NCBI GenBank assembly: GCA_027943335.1 | Contig: BSBK01001537.1 | Span: 1,134,501-1,198,500, forward strand | Direction of reading: 5' to 3' | Origin: Chamaecyparis obtusa | Lineage: Eukaryota; Streptophyta; Pinopsida; Cupressales; Cupressaceae | DNA: 64,000 nt | In this document: in pieces, positions 30,868 to 41,760 of the stretch | Layout: the number at the start of each line of letters is the position of its first letter | Numbering within the stretch: position 1 is the stretch's first letter | Notes under the pieces: model-generated | What the model was told of the DNA's origin: nothing | Seen by the model: only the letters and a program-made list of their open reading frames with translations | Database searches by the model: none | Translations under genes and position numbers: made by a program

Positions 30868-31971
30868 TGTTAGGAATTTAAGTTGTCATTAGTGTTCATC
30901 TACAAACACGTTGTATCGGTAAGGAGTCACCGGTCATTCACAACGGTAAGGAGTCACCGGTCACTCACAATACCGGTTGCCATGCAACATACCAAATATG
31001 CACCGGTAAATGAAAAGAAGTGCACTAACCTGTCGACTAATCTAAACAACACTCACTGGTTTCTGAGTACATGTATAAGGTGAACCGGAAACAAGATTGG
31101 ACCGGTTTTGGTCTAAGACAAGCTAAAGATCCACACCGGATTAAGAGGATCAGTTTCAGTTAGAAGCCGGACTATATGAGAGTTAACTTTCTAACAATTG
31201 TTAGCCTTATCGTTGGCGGATGTCTTACATGGTGAACTCCAGATCATTACTCGCGTTCTGTCGCTGATTGCATGATTCATTGTGGAGTTTGCGGGTTGGC
31301 GGTTTTGTAGGTTAAGGGTTTCATTATGGTGAACTCTTGTATATATACAGGTCATAAGGACACAAGAAAGTTGTTGAATATGGGTGATTGCATGGAGAAG
31401 AGAAGAGACATCTTCTGAGAGAAGAGTTGCAGACACAGAGGTAGCAGAGATCAACAACCAGGCAACCAGAGAAAGAGGTATGATCTAGTCAGACATTCAA
31501 TGTCATAACAAATCATTTAATTCTATCAGTAGTGAGAGCAAATTCAAACCCCTATACTAGGGTGGACCTAATCGGTTCGTTGTAAAAATCCCCTAACAGG
31601 GTAACATCTTGTTGATGTTCAAAGTCCTGTAACTAGGCAACTCCTAACAGGGTTTAGATCTTAAAAGATCTCTTGTAAAATCCCTTAACCGGGTAGCACC
31701 TTAACCAGTGCTTTGTAAGCTCCTAACAGGGCGCCTTCATTCTAAAGTAGTGAAGTTGTGAGCTCTGTCTCACCGTGGTTTTTCCCTTCTAATCAAGGAT
31801 TTCCACGTATAAATACTTGTATTGATCTGTGTGCTTCTATTTATGCTTATGTATGACTGTTATATTTTGTTTATCAGTTAAGGTTAAGAAGTTCAGAATT
31901 AAAAGTATAACAGCGAGTATTTACTGATTCACCCCCCCCCCCCCCCTCTCAATAACCGGTAAGCATTAACA
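30868..31971 (+). repeat. E8 5' LTR
   Basis: 1,104 bp. It starts TGTTAGGAATT and ends GCATTAACA. Its first 300 bp are rich in CCGGT/CGGT motifs. TATATATA at 31340-31347 is a plausible TATA box. A run of 15 C residues near the 3' end is 12 C in the partner LTR. It shares with the E10 LTR a repeated CCT(A)ACCGGGT / CTAACAGGG pattern, CACCGTGGTTTT...TTTCCACGT, and a TTGATTCACCCC-like ending. Confidence 0.92.
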
Positions 31972-31973
31972 AT

Positions 31974-31985
31974 TGGTATCAGAGC
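31974..31985 (+). other. E8 primer-binding site
   Basis: TGGTATCAGAGC two bases after the 5' LTR; initiator-Met tRNA type. Confidence 0.9.
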
Positions 31986-32030
31986 ACCAGTTCTCTCTGC
32001 TTCAAAGCCTAACAACTGGAGACAAAGATA

Positions 32031-33376
32031 ATGGAGGTTTACTAGTATCAAAAGCAGTTAGAGGAAGCTAATGACATCATCACCTCTCTGGAAAACAGAT
32101 TGAGGAGATCACTTGCAAGAAGAAAGGAACTAGCGCTACAGCTGAATGAGAGCAATGAAACCATCGATGAACTCTCTGGGCAGAGTGGATCTAACGAAGC
32201 TGAGGAGGCAGTATCTGAACTCATGGAAAAGAATCAGATCGTAACTGATGAGATCTCTAATCTCAAAAGAAAACAAGAAGACAATGCCCTGAGGATGACT
32301 GAACTAATCGAGAAAAAGAGAAAAGCTAAACACGAAAGAAATTCGGCAGTCAAGTCTCTGTCAGCCTCTGAGAAAGCAAGGGACCGGGTAGTGGAGGCCG
32401 TAGGGGCAAATGAACTTATCATTCTACAACTTCAAGAAGACATGCAAAGTGTCACCCAAGAAAATGCCCACATGTAGAAAGGCTGGCATGACAAGAATGA
32501 AGCATGCAATAGATTGTCTCAAGAATTGCATCAACTAAGGGAGCAGATAAACAAACTTGAAGAGACAAATGAAATACTGAGAAGATACAATGAAAGTTCA
32601 ACTAAGCTTGATGAGCAACTCAAAGGTCAAAGAAGACACAAAGATTAGACCGGTCTTGGTTTCACCGGTGAAAATGCAAAAAGGAATCGTGAGCCCTCTA
32701 GGGCAAAAGCAATCAAGAAGGATAAGTTGAAATCGCTGATGCAAAAAGGTAAGAATTTCCCTAACACATCTTGCAATCACTGTGGGAAATCGGGTCATAA
32801 GACTAATAACTGCAGGAATGCACCGATAAAGACTGACAATAGCTACTGCAAGAACTACTATAAAAGGGGCCACAAGACCAGTGAGTGCTGGTCCAGTCCC
32901 ACATCTGTGTCCAGCAGCAACAAGGGAAGCTTCAGAGGGTACTGCTATGCATGCAATAAATTGGACACAAAGCACTAGAATGCAGATCCAAGACAGTGGC
33001 ATTTAGATCCCCAAAACCGATACTCACCAAAAGAAGCAAGGACCTGAGCACAGTGAGCTGTGTGAACTGTGGATTACACAACTACAATGGCTCTCGCAAC
33101 AAGTCAACTAACACGAAAAGAATGAACTCATGGAAAACAACTAGAGTAATTTGCTATCACTGCAACAAAGTGGGACACAAAGCCAAAGAATGCAGAAACC
33201 GGTCATACGGCAAGAAGAAGGAACCAGTTAAATCTGAAGAGAAGATCAACAAGGAAGAAAAGACTAAGAAAACGGTCAAACAGATTTGGTTTGTAAAAGA
33301 ATCAAAGATCTCCGCTGAAGAGAAGACAGAGGAAAGATCACCATTTGCTGATGGCGATATTTCTTCAGCAAACTAA
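32031..33376 (+). pseudogene. gag: E8 gag-like gene: coiled coil plus CCHC zinc knuckles
   Basis: The start ATG at 32031 is 45 bp past the PBS. One frame runs to about 32960 through nonsense codons TAG 32043, TAG 32475 and a TAG near 32646. A one-base loss at about 32955, inside a knuckle, shifts it to the frame that ends at 33376. Residues 1-200 are heptad-rich helix (ELSGQSGSNEAEEAVSELME, LREQINKLEETNEILRR). Knuckles follow: CNHCGKSGHKTNNC, CKNYYKRGHKTSEC (second Cys is Tyr), CYACNKL.HKALEC (broken by the shift), CYHCNKVGHKAKEC. The C-terminus is Lys/Glu-rich and ends DGDISSAN, as in E1. This is a nucleic-acid-binding capsid-type protein. The canonical gypsy/copia gag core fold is not obvious. 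Confidence 0.8.
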
Positions 33377-33587
33377 ACCATGAGGGTTTAGAGGGAACCG
33401 ATAGATCCACTATCGTTCCCGGTATGACTGGTGAGAGTCAAACTCATTCGGTCTACAAGATTAACTGGTAAGGCAAGTTTACAATCAACCGGTTGGCAAA
33501 ATGGAAGGAAAAAGTAGGTAAAGCATTTATTACTATAGCCGTTTAGCAAATAGTTACCGTTTGGTAATTACCATTATAACCTAACCC

Positions 33588-33595
33588 TATAAAAG
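33588..33595 (+). promoter_or_regulatory. E8 internal TATA box upstream of ORF2
   Basis: TATAAAAG, 121 bp before the ORF2 ATG and about 210 bp after the gag stop. The surrounding motifs (AGCAAATAGTTACCGTTTGG upstream, GGGAAATTACTC downstream) are conserved in E1 around 8829-8880. Confidence 0.55.
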
Positions 33596-33715
33596 AAAGG
33601 GAAATTACTCGCAAGTTTTCACTTTTCTTTGCGATTTAGGAATTCTTGTGCTAAGTATTATTTTCACACTTTGATCACTGAGAAGTCACTATCTGCAAAT
33701 TACCGGTTAGCAAGA

Positions 33716-36700
33716 ATGGCTTCATCTTCCGCTAGCGTGAAGTTGATCAAAGGAGATCTAGTGAACAGACTAGCATACAACATCTTGCCGTGCAGAACAT
33801 AGAAAACGACATGGCTGGTGCTCTCTCTTCCATACCAAAAGGAGTCCTCTTGACCGAGGATGTTACAGTGTTCATTCATGCGAGACAGGAAGAACTCGGA
33901 GAAACCTTTATTCAAGGAGAGTATGTGTCATTATGTGAAGAAGGGAAACTTCTCGACAAATATGCCAATCTGGTATCCTATGGTCTAATAAATGGTGTGT
34001 GCTACCCTACAATCTTCTGAGAGGACCAAGTTAGACTGGTGCTGAGCCATCTTCATGAACCAGGATTCTGGCTCAACAAAGGCGTATGTCACAAGATCAC
34101 CAAAGAGGATCTCCACAGAGTGACCGGGTACAATGACAAAGGGGAAGCGATAACCCTACGCACCATCTCTAATGCTATCGCCAACAAGCTGACCAAGTCG
34201 AAGTCCGATAGTCGACTCGTGACTATAAACGACATTGAAGATGAAGGAGTACGTTTCACGTCCGCTGTTATTGGATATAAAGTCTGTCAGTCAAACAACT
34301 TAAACAGTGTACCAGGTGGTGCAATTCATGATGCGCATTGCATTATGCACGAAAATGTCCAATACGACATTTGTGCAATGCTTCGAAACCAAATCTTTGA
34401 AAATATGAAGAAGCTTGGAGTTGTGAAGAAGAAATCTATGAAGTATGGAACCCTTCTGATGTGCCTATACTTTTTCTACTTGGATTTCTTCCCAGGTTTC
34501 GGAAAAGTGAATTGGAGAACCGACAAACAGATCATGCATCAAATCACTAAAATGGCAAATAGACAGGGAGACCAGTTAAACAATGCTATGACCAAACATT
34601 TTGAAGCCTTTCAACTAGAGATGCACGAGAGGGAAAGAATTCCGTCGGCAATTGTTGAACATTACAAGGATGAGGTATGTTTTATGGTCACCACTGACAA
34701 CTGCATTATTCAAGCAGTTGAACCAAGAGATGCATATGCTCCTGAATTGGGTTACGAGATCTCAGCCAAAGTTGCTAAGGCATATGCTGGGGCATTAAAT
34801 GATGCAAATTTGGATCTTGGTGCCATTCGGTTTGGCACGTACACTAAATTTCTTCAAAATCTGTCAAAAAGGGCACCGATCAAAATCGTCTACAAAAGGA
34901 TGCCCCCACCAAGGAAGAAACCAGCGACAAAACAGCCCAAAGGTCAAAGGAAGAAAGAAGAACCAGCACCTAGCATTCAAGAGGAAGAACAAGAAGAAAT
35001 AGACCCCGAAGACATAGTTCCTCTGATTAGGAAGAAGAAGACCGGAAAAATATCAAAGGAGGACCCACCTAGACGAGCTAAGCCCACAATTGACGAAATT
35101 GTGGAAGGACTGAAGAAGGCTGGAAATTTAGGCTCTGTAAGAAGAAGATATGAATTGAGCAGTGATGAAGACAAAGACAAAATTGAGGAAGCAATGGCAT
35201 TCTGCCTCCACAAGTTCAATCTTCATCCCGGTGGACTGCACACTACTCTACCGGAACAACTTCTTCAGAATATTGAGGCCCGGTGGAAAGCCTCAGAAGA
35301 AAGAGAAAAGGAGGAGAGGATACGGGCTCTTCTGGAGGTTCAGAATCACCTTTCTCTGGACGAGGCAGCAGAACAAGCTGAACTTCATCAGAAAACTTTT
35401 GCAACTATAAGAAGGATAGGCCTCGTGCTTATTGGACAAATTCAGAAGGTACACAATGAAGAAGTCGCACTATGGACCAAACTTCTTCAAACCCAGCGAC
35501 AAGCAGAACAAGAAGCAGCACAAAGAACAACAGCTAAACCGGCACTTGACATCGGTAAAGGGAAAGGAGTACTTGGAGAAGAAGCACCGGTACTAGTAGA
35601 TTTAACCAAGGAACAGGCAAGGAATCCAACGGTTCTCATCTCACCGAGCAAAGGTGACTTTCAACCTATGCATGTTGATGATTTAATAACCGAGGTTATG
35701 GACTTTGGAGAAGTGGACAATGCAGCCAAATGGTATAGTGTACTAAATGAAGAGGACAAACAAAAGCTGATTGTCGGGATTGTAGAGACCTTCATGGATT
35801 ATCATAGGACTCCGAGGGACTACAGGTCCAAGTTCCCACCGGAACTAAACAACAGGCTACAAGCAAAATGGAAAACCGGTCTAGGCATGAACACCAGAAT
35901 CACTAAGGACACACTACTTAAGGTCCGGCTTGGATTTAGTGAAGAAAGAATAAAGCTTCTACTAGAAGAAGCATCCATGAACCTGAAAACATTAGATAGA
36001 GTCGCAGAGATATTGAATGGATATGAGAATAAAGTCTACAAAGACACTCTAGACTACTGGAACAATTATGACTTCACGGCATTGGAGAAATACAGTCCTC
36101 GGGATCGAAACAAACCAGTGCAAACACCAAAGGAGGAACATACAAATGGTGAAGGATCTTCTGCCAAAAAGGAAAAAGTTCAAACAGAGGAACTCCTAAC
36201 TAATGAACAAGAAGCAGAAATTGATATACCCATAGGGGAACTCCATACAGCTGAGGAGCAGCAGCAAAAAGAAAACCCACTGGGAGAACAGCAACAAAAT
36301 GTTGAAGGTAGTAAGCCACTGGAAGAAGTCCAACCGGAAAGCAGAGCTCATCAAGCAATGGAATACAATAAGGGGCAAGAAGAAGAGATCCCTGTCCACA
36401 CAGAGCAACTAAGACCAGAGGAAGAACAAGGCCAACAAGAACACGAAAACATTCCAAGCTCCTCTTCAAAAAGAAAACTATCATTTGCTGAGGGAAAGGA
36501 AGCAAAAAGTAGGATTACAAATACAGTGGTAGACATCAGTAAGATGTCAACGAGGCAACTAAAAGAATTGACCAAAAGAAAACAGGATATGGTCCTGACC
36601 AATGTAAAGAACATCCTGTACAACTTTGTCCCTGATGCTGACATAGATGAAGATGAACCGGTCATAGATCAACTGGAAGTTTTGGCACAAGCAATCGGTG

Positions 36701-37179
36701 AGGATCTAACAGATCCAGAAATAATGGCGGCCGACCACTACGAAAAGAAAAGAGTAGAAATACTCCACAAACAGGTTGATGATATCAAAGTCAATGTGAC
36801 AACCAACCTGAGAATCCTCCAACAACAGCTTCAAGAGGAAGGAAGCTTGATGAGTAGAACATCAAACTTCGAGGTATTTTTGCAAGATTTGTCAGAAAAA
36901 TTTGCTGAGATAACAGATGAGAGCAAAGCATTATCCTCTCAATTTGATATAAAGAACAAAACCGCAACAACCTACAGCAGAGAAATGTCCAGTCTAACTC
37001 TCGCACAGAGGAAAATTGCTGAAGAGAAAAATAAAAGGATTCAAGATATTATTGGATTTCAAATGTTCTTGGCACCAACATTTGACATCATGAATTCAAC
37101 TGCATCCTCTATAGAAGCTAATTTAGTGAACCAGCGTACAAAACTATGGAAGACATGGAGAATATCATTATTTCTCTGA
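33716..37179 (+). CDS. E8 ORF2: large protein of unknown function, about 1,150 codons, nearly open
   Basis: ATG at 33716 begins MASSSASVKLIKGDL. A frameshift at about 33785 and one TGA (34018-34020) break the N-terminus; from 34039 the frame is open for 1,046 codons to TGA at 37177. Counting from 34039: residues 1-270 form the best-conserved block (DIEDEGVRFTSAVIGYKV, YDICAMLRNQIFENMKK, HERERIPSAIV, LGYEISAKVAKAYAGAL); 280-345 a Lys/Pro-rich linker; 350-455 a helical block (RRRYELSSDEDK, ALLEVQNHLSLDEA); 540-675 a third block (DYRSKFPPELNNRL, RVAEILNGYENKV); 690-800 Glu/Gln-rich; 805-1046 helical with MSTRQLKELTKRKQDM and coiled-coil stretches. No transmembrane segment, zinc finger, DDE, RT or protease motif is visible. 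Blocks are conserved with E1. I cannot name a family. Confidence 0.7.
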
Positions 37180-37472
37180 TTGCAGCCAAAAAGAATTCAG
37201 AATATATAACCGGTCAATGGACCTCATTCCTTCATTCAGCCAAAAGAATATATAAGGATATCTTCACAAAGCTTCAAATGTGAAGAAAAATGTTACCCTT
37301 TGTCATAGAGAGGCAAAAAGGGGAAGAAGAGTAAGAGAAGTGTCAATGATCAAGTAAATCAGAGCATTCAGTCGAGGGAAGTTCCGAACAGGGGAAGTGT
37401 TGTTCCACCGATACAAAGTATGTATTGTGAAGCTTGTGTACAAGTTTTGCCACCAATGACAAAGGGGAAGAT

Positions 37473-38548
37473 TGTTAGGAATTTAAGTTGTCATTAGTGT
37501 TCATCTACAAACACGTTGTATTGGTAAGGAGTCACGGTCACTCACAACACCGGTCGCCATGCAACATACCAAATATGCACCGGTAAATGAAAAGAAGTGC
37601 ACTCACCGGTCGACTAATCTAAACAACACTCACTGGTTTCTGAGTACATGTATAAGGTGAACCGGAAACAAGATTGGACCGGTTTCGGTCTAAGACAAGC
37701 TAAAGATCCGCACCGAATTAAGAGGATCAATTTCAGTTAGAAGCCGGACTATATGAGAGTTAACTTTCTAACAATTGTTAGCCTTATCGTTGGCGGATGT
37801 CTTACATGGTGAACTCCAGATCATTACTCGCGTTCTGTTGCTGATTGCATGATTCATTGCGGAGTTTGCGGGCTAGCGGTTCTGTAGGTTAAGGGTTTCA
37901 TTACGGTGAACTCTTGTATACATACAGGTCATAAGGACGCAAGAAGGTTGTTGTTGATTATGGGTGATTCAATGGAGAAGAGAAGAGACATCTTCTGAGA
38001 GAAGAGCTGCAGACACAGAGGTAGCAGAGATCAACAACTAGGCAACCAGAGAAAGAGGTATGATCTAGTCAGACATTCAATGTCATAACAGATCATTTAA
38101 TTCTATCAGTAGTGAGAGCAAATTCAAACCCCTATACTAGGGTGGACCTAATCGGTTCGTTGTAAAAATCCCCTAACAGGGTAACATCTTGTTGATGTTC
38201 AAGTTCCTGTAACCAGACAGCTCCTAATAGGGTTTAGATCTTAAAAGATCTCTTGTAAAATACCTTAACCGGGTAGCACCTTAACCAGTGCTTTGTAAGC
38301 TCCTAACAGGGCGCCTTCATTCTGAAGTAGTGAAGTTGTGAGCTCTGTCTCACCGTGGTTTTTCCCTTCTAATCGAAGGTTTCCACGTATAAATATTTTT
38401 ATTCATCTGTGTGCTTCTGTTTATGCTTATGTATGACTGTTATATTTTGTTTATCAGTTAAGGTTAAGAAGTTCAGAATTAAAAGTATAACAGTGAGTAT
38501 TTACTGATTCACCCCCCCCCCCCTCTCAGTAACCGGTAAGCATTAACA
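37473..38548 (+). repeat. E8 3' LTR
   Basis: 1,076 bp, partner of 30868-31971. It differs by scattered substitutions and short indels: a CGGTAAGGAGTCACCGGTCA duplication near the start is collapsed, the TATATATA box is mutated to TATACATA, and the poly(C) run is three shorter. Confidence 0.92.
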
Positions 38549-38728
38549 ATCCTCTCTAGGTAGTTGGACCAATAGGGAATCCATGCTAGGGGTAGGCTAG
38601 TTTTAGACCAGATTATCAGACCATGGACCATGTTTTGACTCTTCGGGCTATTATTGAGGAGGGCTCGCCACCTCTCCTCAAAGGTGTATTGCTGCTTTGT
38701 GGATTTCCACAAAGATTTTAATTCAATC
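38549..38728 (+). pseudogene. LINE segment 3: reverse transcriptase fingers and palm
   Basis: ASFRPDYQTMDHVLTLRAII in one frame, then after a one-base shift KVYCCFVDFHKDFNSI, matching the GFRP...TTDHI.TLR and ..FVDF.KAFDTV motifs of LINE RTs (the second contains the first catalytic Asp). It ends at CAATC, where E9 inserted. The next codons (PRSTLLQRL) follow at 61480. Confidence 0.85.
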
Positions 38729-38877
38729 TGAAATGTCCCTTCTTGTCTCCTAGAGACAAGGAGAAACCAACATTAGCAAAGTTAATAATTATAGCATATT
38801 AGATTTCAATATTTAATTTTAATCAACGGTTAAGATGATTATTTATCACGTTTAGATAGTGTCCATCATGAGAACTT

Positions 38878-39165
38878 TGATGGTTAGCGTAAGGGCCAAG
38901 ATGACTCAAGGAATTCTAGGTAGAACCTGGAACGTAATCCACGTATTCTCCTTAACTGAACCCCCTTGGGTGCTTTCCCTCCCCAACTCATCTCAACTTA
39001 CGAAGGAGATGATTGTAGTTGTCAAGTCTCGGGTGGTTAGTGTAAGGGCCAAGAGTTCCTAAAGGGGTCTTAGGCAGAACCAGGATCACATCCATGAATT
39101 CTCCTTATTTATGGCCCCTTAGGTGTTTTACCTCCCTAACTCACCTTTAGCTTAAGGAACATGTC
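38878..39165. repeat. two diverged tandem copies in E9 (spacing about 153 bp)
   Basis: GGTTAGCGTAAGGGCCAAG at 38882 and GGTTAGTGTAAGGGCCAAG at 39035 each lead into TTCTAGGTAGAACC / TCTTAGGCAGAACC-like text, GATTCTCCTTA, and CCTTGGGTG...CCCTCC / CCTTAGGTG...CCTCCC. This is an internal duplication within the LTR. Confidence 0.7.
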
Positions 39166-39838
39166 TTAAATATATTGATTCCATATGATTATTATTCATA
39201 TATATATATATATAAGATTCTTTGTTCAAATTCTTCTTATTGATATTGATGTCGTATAATGGTTCATAATCTCTAATAGGGTTCTGACATACTACTCTGT
39301 GATCTGCACTGCCTCATAATGGGTGCCAACAATGTATCTTTAACTTCTTTGTATATTGATCATTATGAACATGTATCTACCGTGGTCTGTGTTCAACTAT
39401 ATGAGTAGGATCATATTGTGTTGTTCTTCCATGTTCTGACATTTCCAATGATTAGTATTCTAACCACCTTTCTTCAAATAGAAACATAGCCAATATCGCA
39501 CCATACAAGGTATTCGGCCAAATTGAATAAATAGTTTGCATAATGATAATCTTTGATTTCAAAATGGTTGTATTCTTGCGTGTTGGAGATGATATCTTGC
39601 GGTTTTTCCCTGCTAAGTTTTCGTTCCTCCTTAATGTATATCAAAGGAGATGTCACCAATAAATATCTCTCGCTAATAATCGTTCCATGAATTTATGATC
39701 TGATTTCAATATTAAAATAATTTATTCTATTTCCTTCTTCAATGCCCCCCCTTTCTTCTTTGAATGATGCCTAATATATGGAGGACGCACGAGAGAATAG
39801 TCACCTCTCATCATCATGAAGAGTCACTGTTAATCATC

Positions 39839-41276
39839 TGTTGGCATAAAGAAATGGTAATCGGTAAGCCTGCTACCGGTAACAGTATTGTCATTGATTG
39901 GCAAAAGTGGATAGAGATTTGTCATCTCTCTCCAGTCCTAAGATCTGTATGAAAAGAGGCTGGTTTGGCAACCAGTGACAACTTGCAAGAAAGAAATGAC
40001 TATACTCAAGTGCAACCGGTCAGTACACAGCATCAGCAACAGGGCAATGTATATAGTCAAGGAATGAAAGATTTATCTGTTAACCGAGGACCAGGGTAAA
40101 ACCGGTGTAGACATGCACAGAGAAAGTATGAGTACAAACCGGTGTCATTAACACAACCGAGGAATGTGCGACCGGTAAAGTAAAGGAAGGAACTATGACA
40201 GGTCAAAGACTCTTACCTGTTCGCATCATGAGGATCTCAACCGATCTAGTAACGACTCCGGTATGAACCGAGGAAGTCATAGTCAACTATCTGTTCCAAC
40301 CAACTCTTTGATACACTAAATCCGGAGGACTTTGAGTTAACATGGTGATCGGTTTTGATGCGTGTCTAAAGGTTTTAAAGCCGGGATTTGTGGTTTTAAA
40401 ACAAAGAGTTATCTCTTGTGAAGGAAAGGTGATTGACATGCATCTATTGCTTTCTTCATAAAGCAAATAAAGCAAGAGCATGCATCGGATGTTTCCTTAG
40501 TGAACTGATACTTCACTCAGTGATGTATCCGATAGAGATCTGAAGTCAGGTCATGCATAAGAGGTGTAATTAAGGCAAAGACTATGTATTCTTCTGCCTG
40601 TTGAGAATATGCATTGCTTTCATTCTGCCCAGTAAAAGAGTGAACCTGTATGCTTGAGAAGCTAGGGTGAAAAGAAGTAAGAAGAAGAAAGAAAGAAGAC
40701 TGTGCAAAGAAGCACAAACAGTAGAGGAGAACACACATGCGGCAACCCGTGATGCTTCTCAGTTGAGCACAAACAGAGATCTTATCACACTATCCAAAGC
40801 CACTTTTAAAAGGTCAACCTTTCTACTGTTTTCCAGCAATAACAATAGTTAAATCCCAGTATTTGGATGGACTCTAATAGGTCCTTTGTATCAAATCCCT
40901 TAACTGGGTGACATCTTTCTAGAGTGTTCCTAGTCCTATGACCAAGCAGGCAGGCACTAACCAGCCTTATTGTAACAAATCCCTTAACCGTGTCGCATCT
41001 AACAATGCATTGTAATCCTTTAAATCGGGAAGGCTCCTAACAGGGCGTACTCCAGAAGAGTACAGAATTTGTGAGGTCTCCTCACACCATGGTTTTTACC
41101 CTAACCGGGTTTCCACGTGATAAATCTGGTGCCACTGTGTGGTTGTTTGCTTGCTGTTATTATATGCTTAAATCTGTTTTGGCTTACAGTTACAAGTATA
41201 CTTCACTAGATTTGAAGAGAAGAGTTTTAGAAGTGTTGATTCACCCCTCCCCTCTCAGCACCGGTTGGGACTGTCA
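39839..41276 (+). repeat. E10 5' LTR
   Basis: 1,438 bp, starts TGTTGGCATAAAG and ends TTGGGACTGTCA. Its first 450 bp are rich in ACCGGT/CGGT motifs. E3 is a homologous fragment of its last 530 bp. Confidence 0.93.
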
Positions 41277-41278
41277 AT

Positions 41279-41290
41279 TGGTATCAGAGC
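41279..41290 (+). other. E10 primer-binding site
   Basis: TGGTATCAGAGC two bases after the 5' LTR. Confidence 0.9.
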
Positions 41291-41337
41291 CAATTCTTAT
41301 TTTCTCTATTGCTTAACTACATAAAGAAAAAGTCAAG

Positions 41338-41760
41338 ATGATGAGAAAGGAAGGACCAAAGTTTTCAAAAGAAAACTTTACTTTGTGGTGCAGCAGAATG
41401 AAGCTGTATATGAAGATCACCGAAGATCAGTACTGGAATCATGTTACCACTAATTATAGTGAACCCGCTGGCACTTTGACACCTGATGAACTGAACATCA
41501 AAACTGAGCATACGGCTGCTATGGATATGATAGCTAGCACACTACCTGATCATGTCTATGCTGAGATAGAACATCTAGATTCTGCTCACAAGATGTGGGT
41601 GAAGCTGCAACTGGTATATGGAGGGGACCCAAACGTTCAAAGAGCCAAAGTTGAAAGCCTCGGAGGAAAATACAATGACATGAGGATGAATGAGGGAGTA
41701 GACATTGAAACATACAACAACCGAATCAAGGAAGTAATCAACTCCATCAAAAGCGCTGGA
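41338..41760 (+). pseudogene. gag: E10 gag, first part
   Basis: Start MMRKEGPKFSKENFTLW, the typical plant copia gag opening (W....M...L), then WNHV, MIASTLPDHVYAEIEHLDSA, MWVKLQLVYGG and YNNRIKEVINSIKSAG. It is open up to CTGGA, where E11 inserted, and continues in frame at 43200. Gag forms the particle. Confidence 0.92.

Larger units (their letters stand above)
30868..38548 (+). mobile_element. E8: non-autonomous LTR retrotransposon with gag and a large unknown ORF2
   Basis: LTRs lie at 30868-31971 and 37473-38548 (TGTTA...TAACA), PBS 31974-31985, PPT AAAGGGGAAGAT just before 37473. Flanks CTCCT (30863-30867) and ATCCT (38549-38553) match at four of five bases, and the LINE frame resumes across the site, so the ends are secure. 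The interior has a gag-like gene (32031-33376), an internal TATA box and ORF2 (33716-37179). No protease, RT, RNase H or integrase motif is present, so it must have relied on enzymes from another element, plausibly a copia type given the shared PBS and LTR style. E1 is a second, older copy. Confidence 0.88.

Noticed and set aside
31930..31950. Poly(C) run as a possible assembly artefact or quadruplex/i-motif
   Set aside because: It occurs in both E8 LTRs at the same place with length change (15 and 12), as expected for a homopolymer in an LTR; no further evidence.
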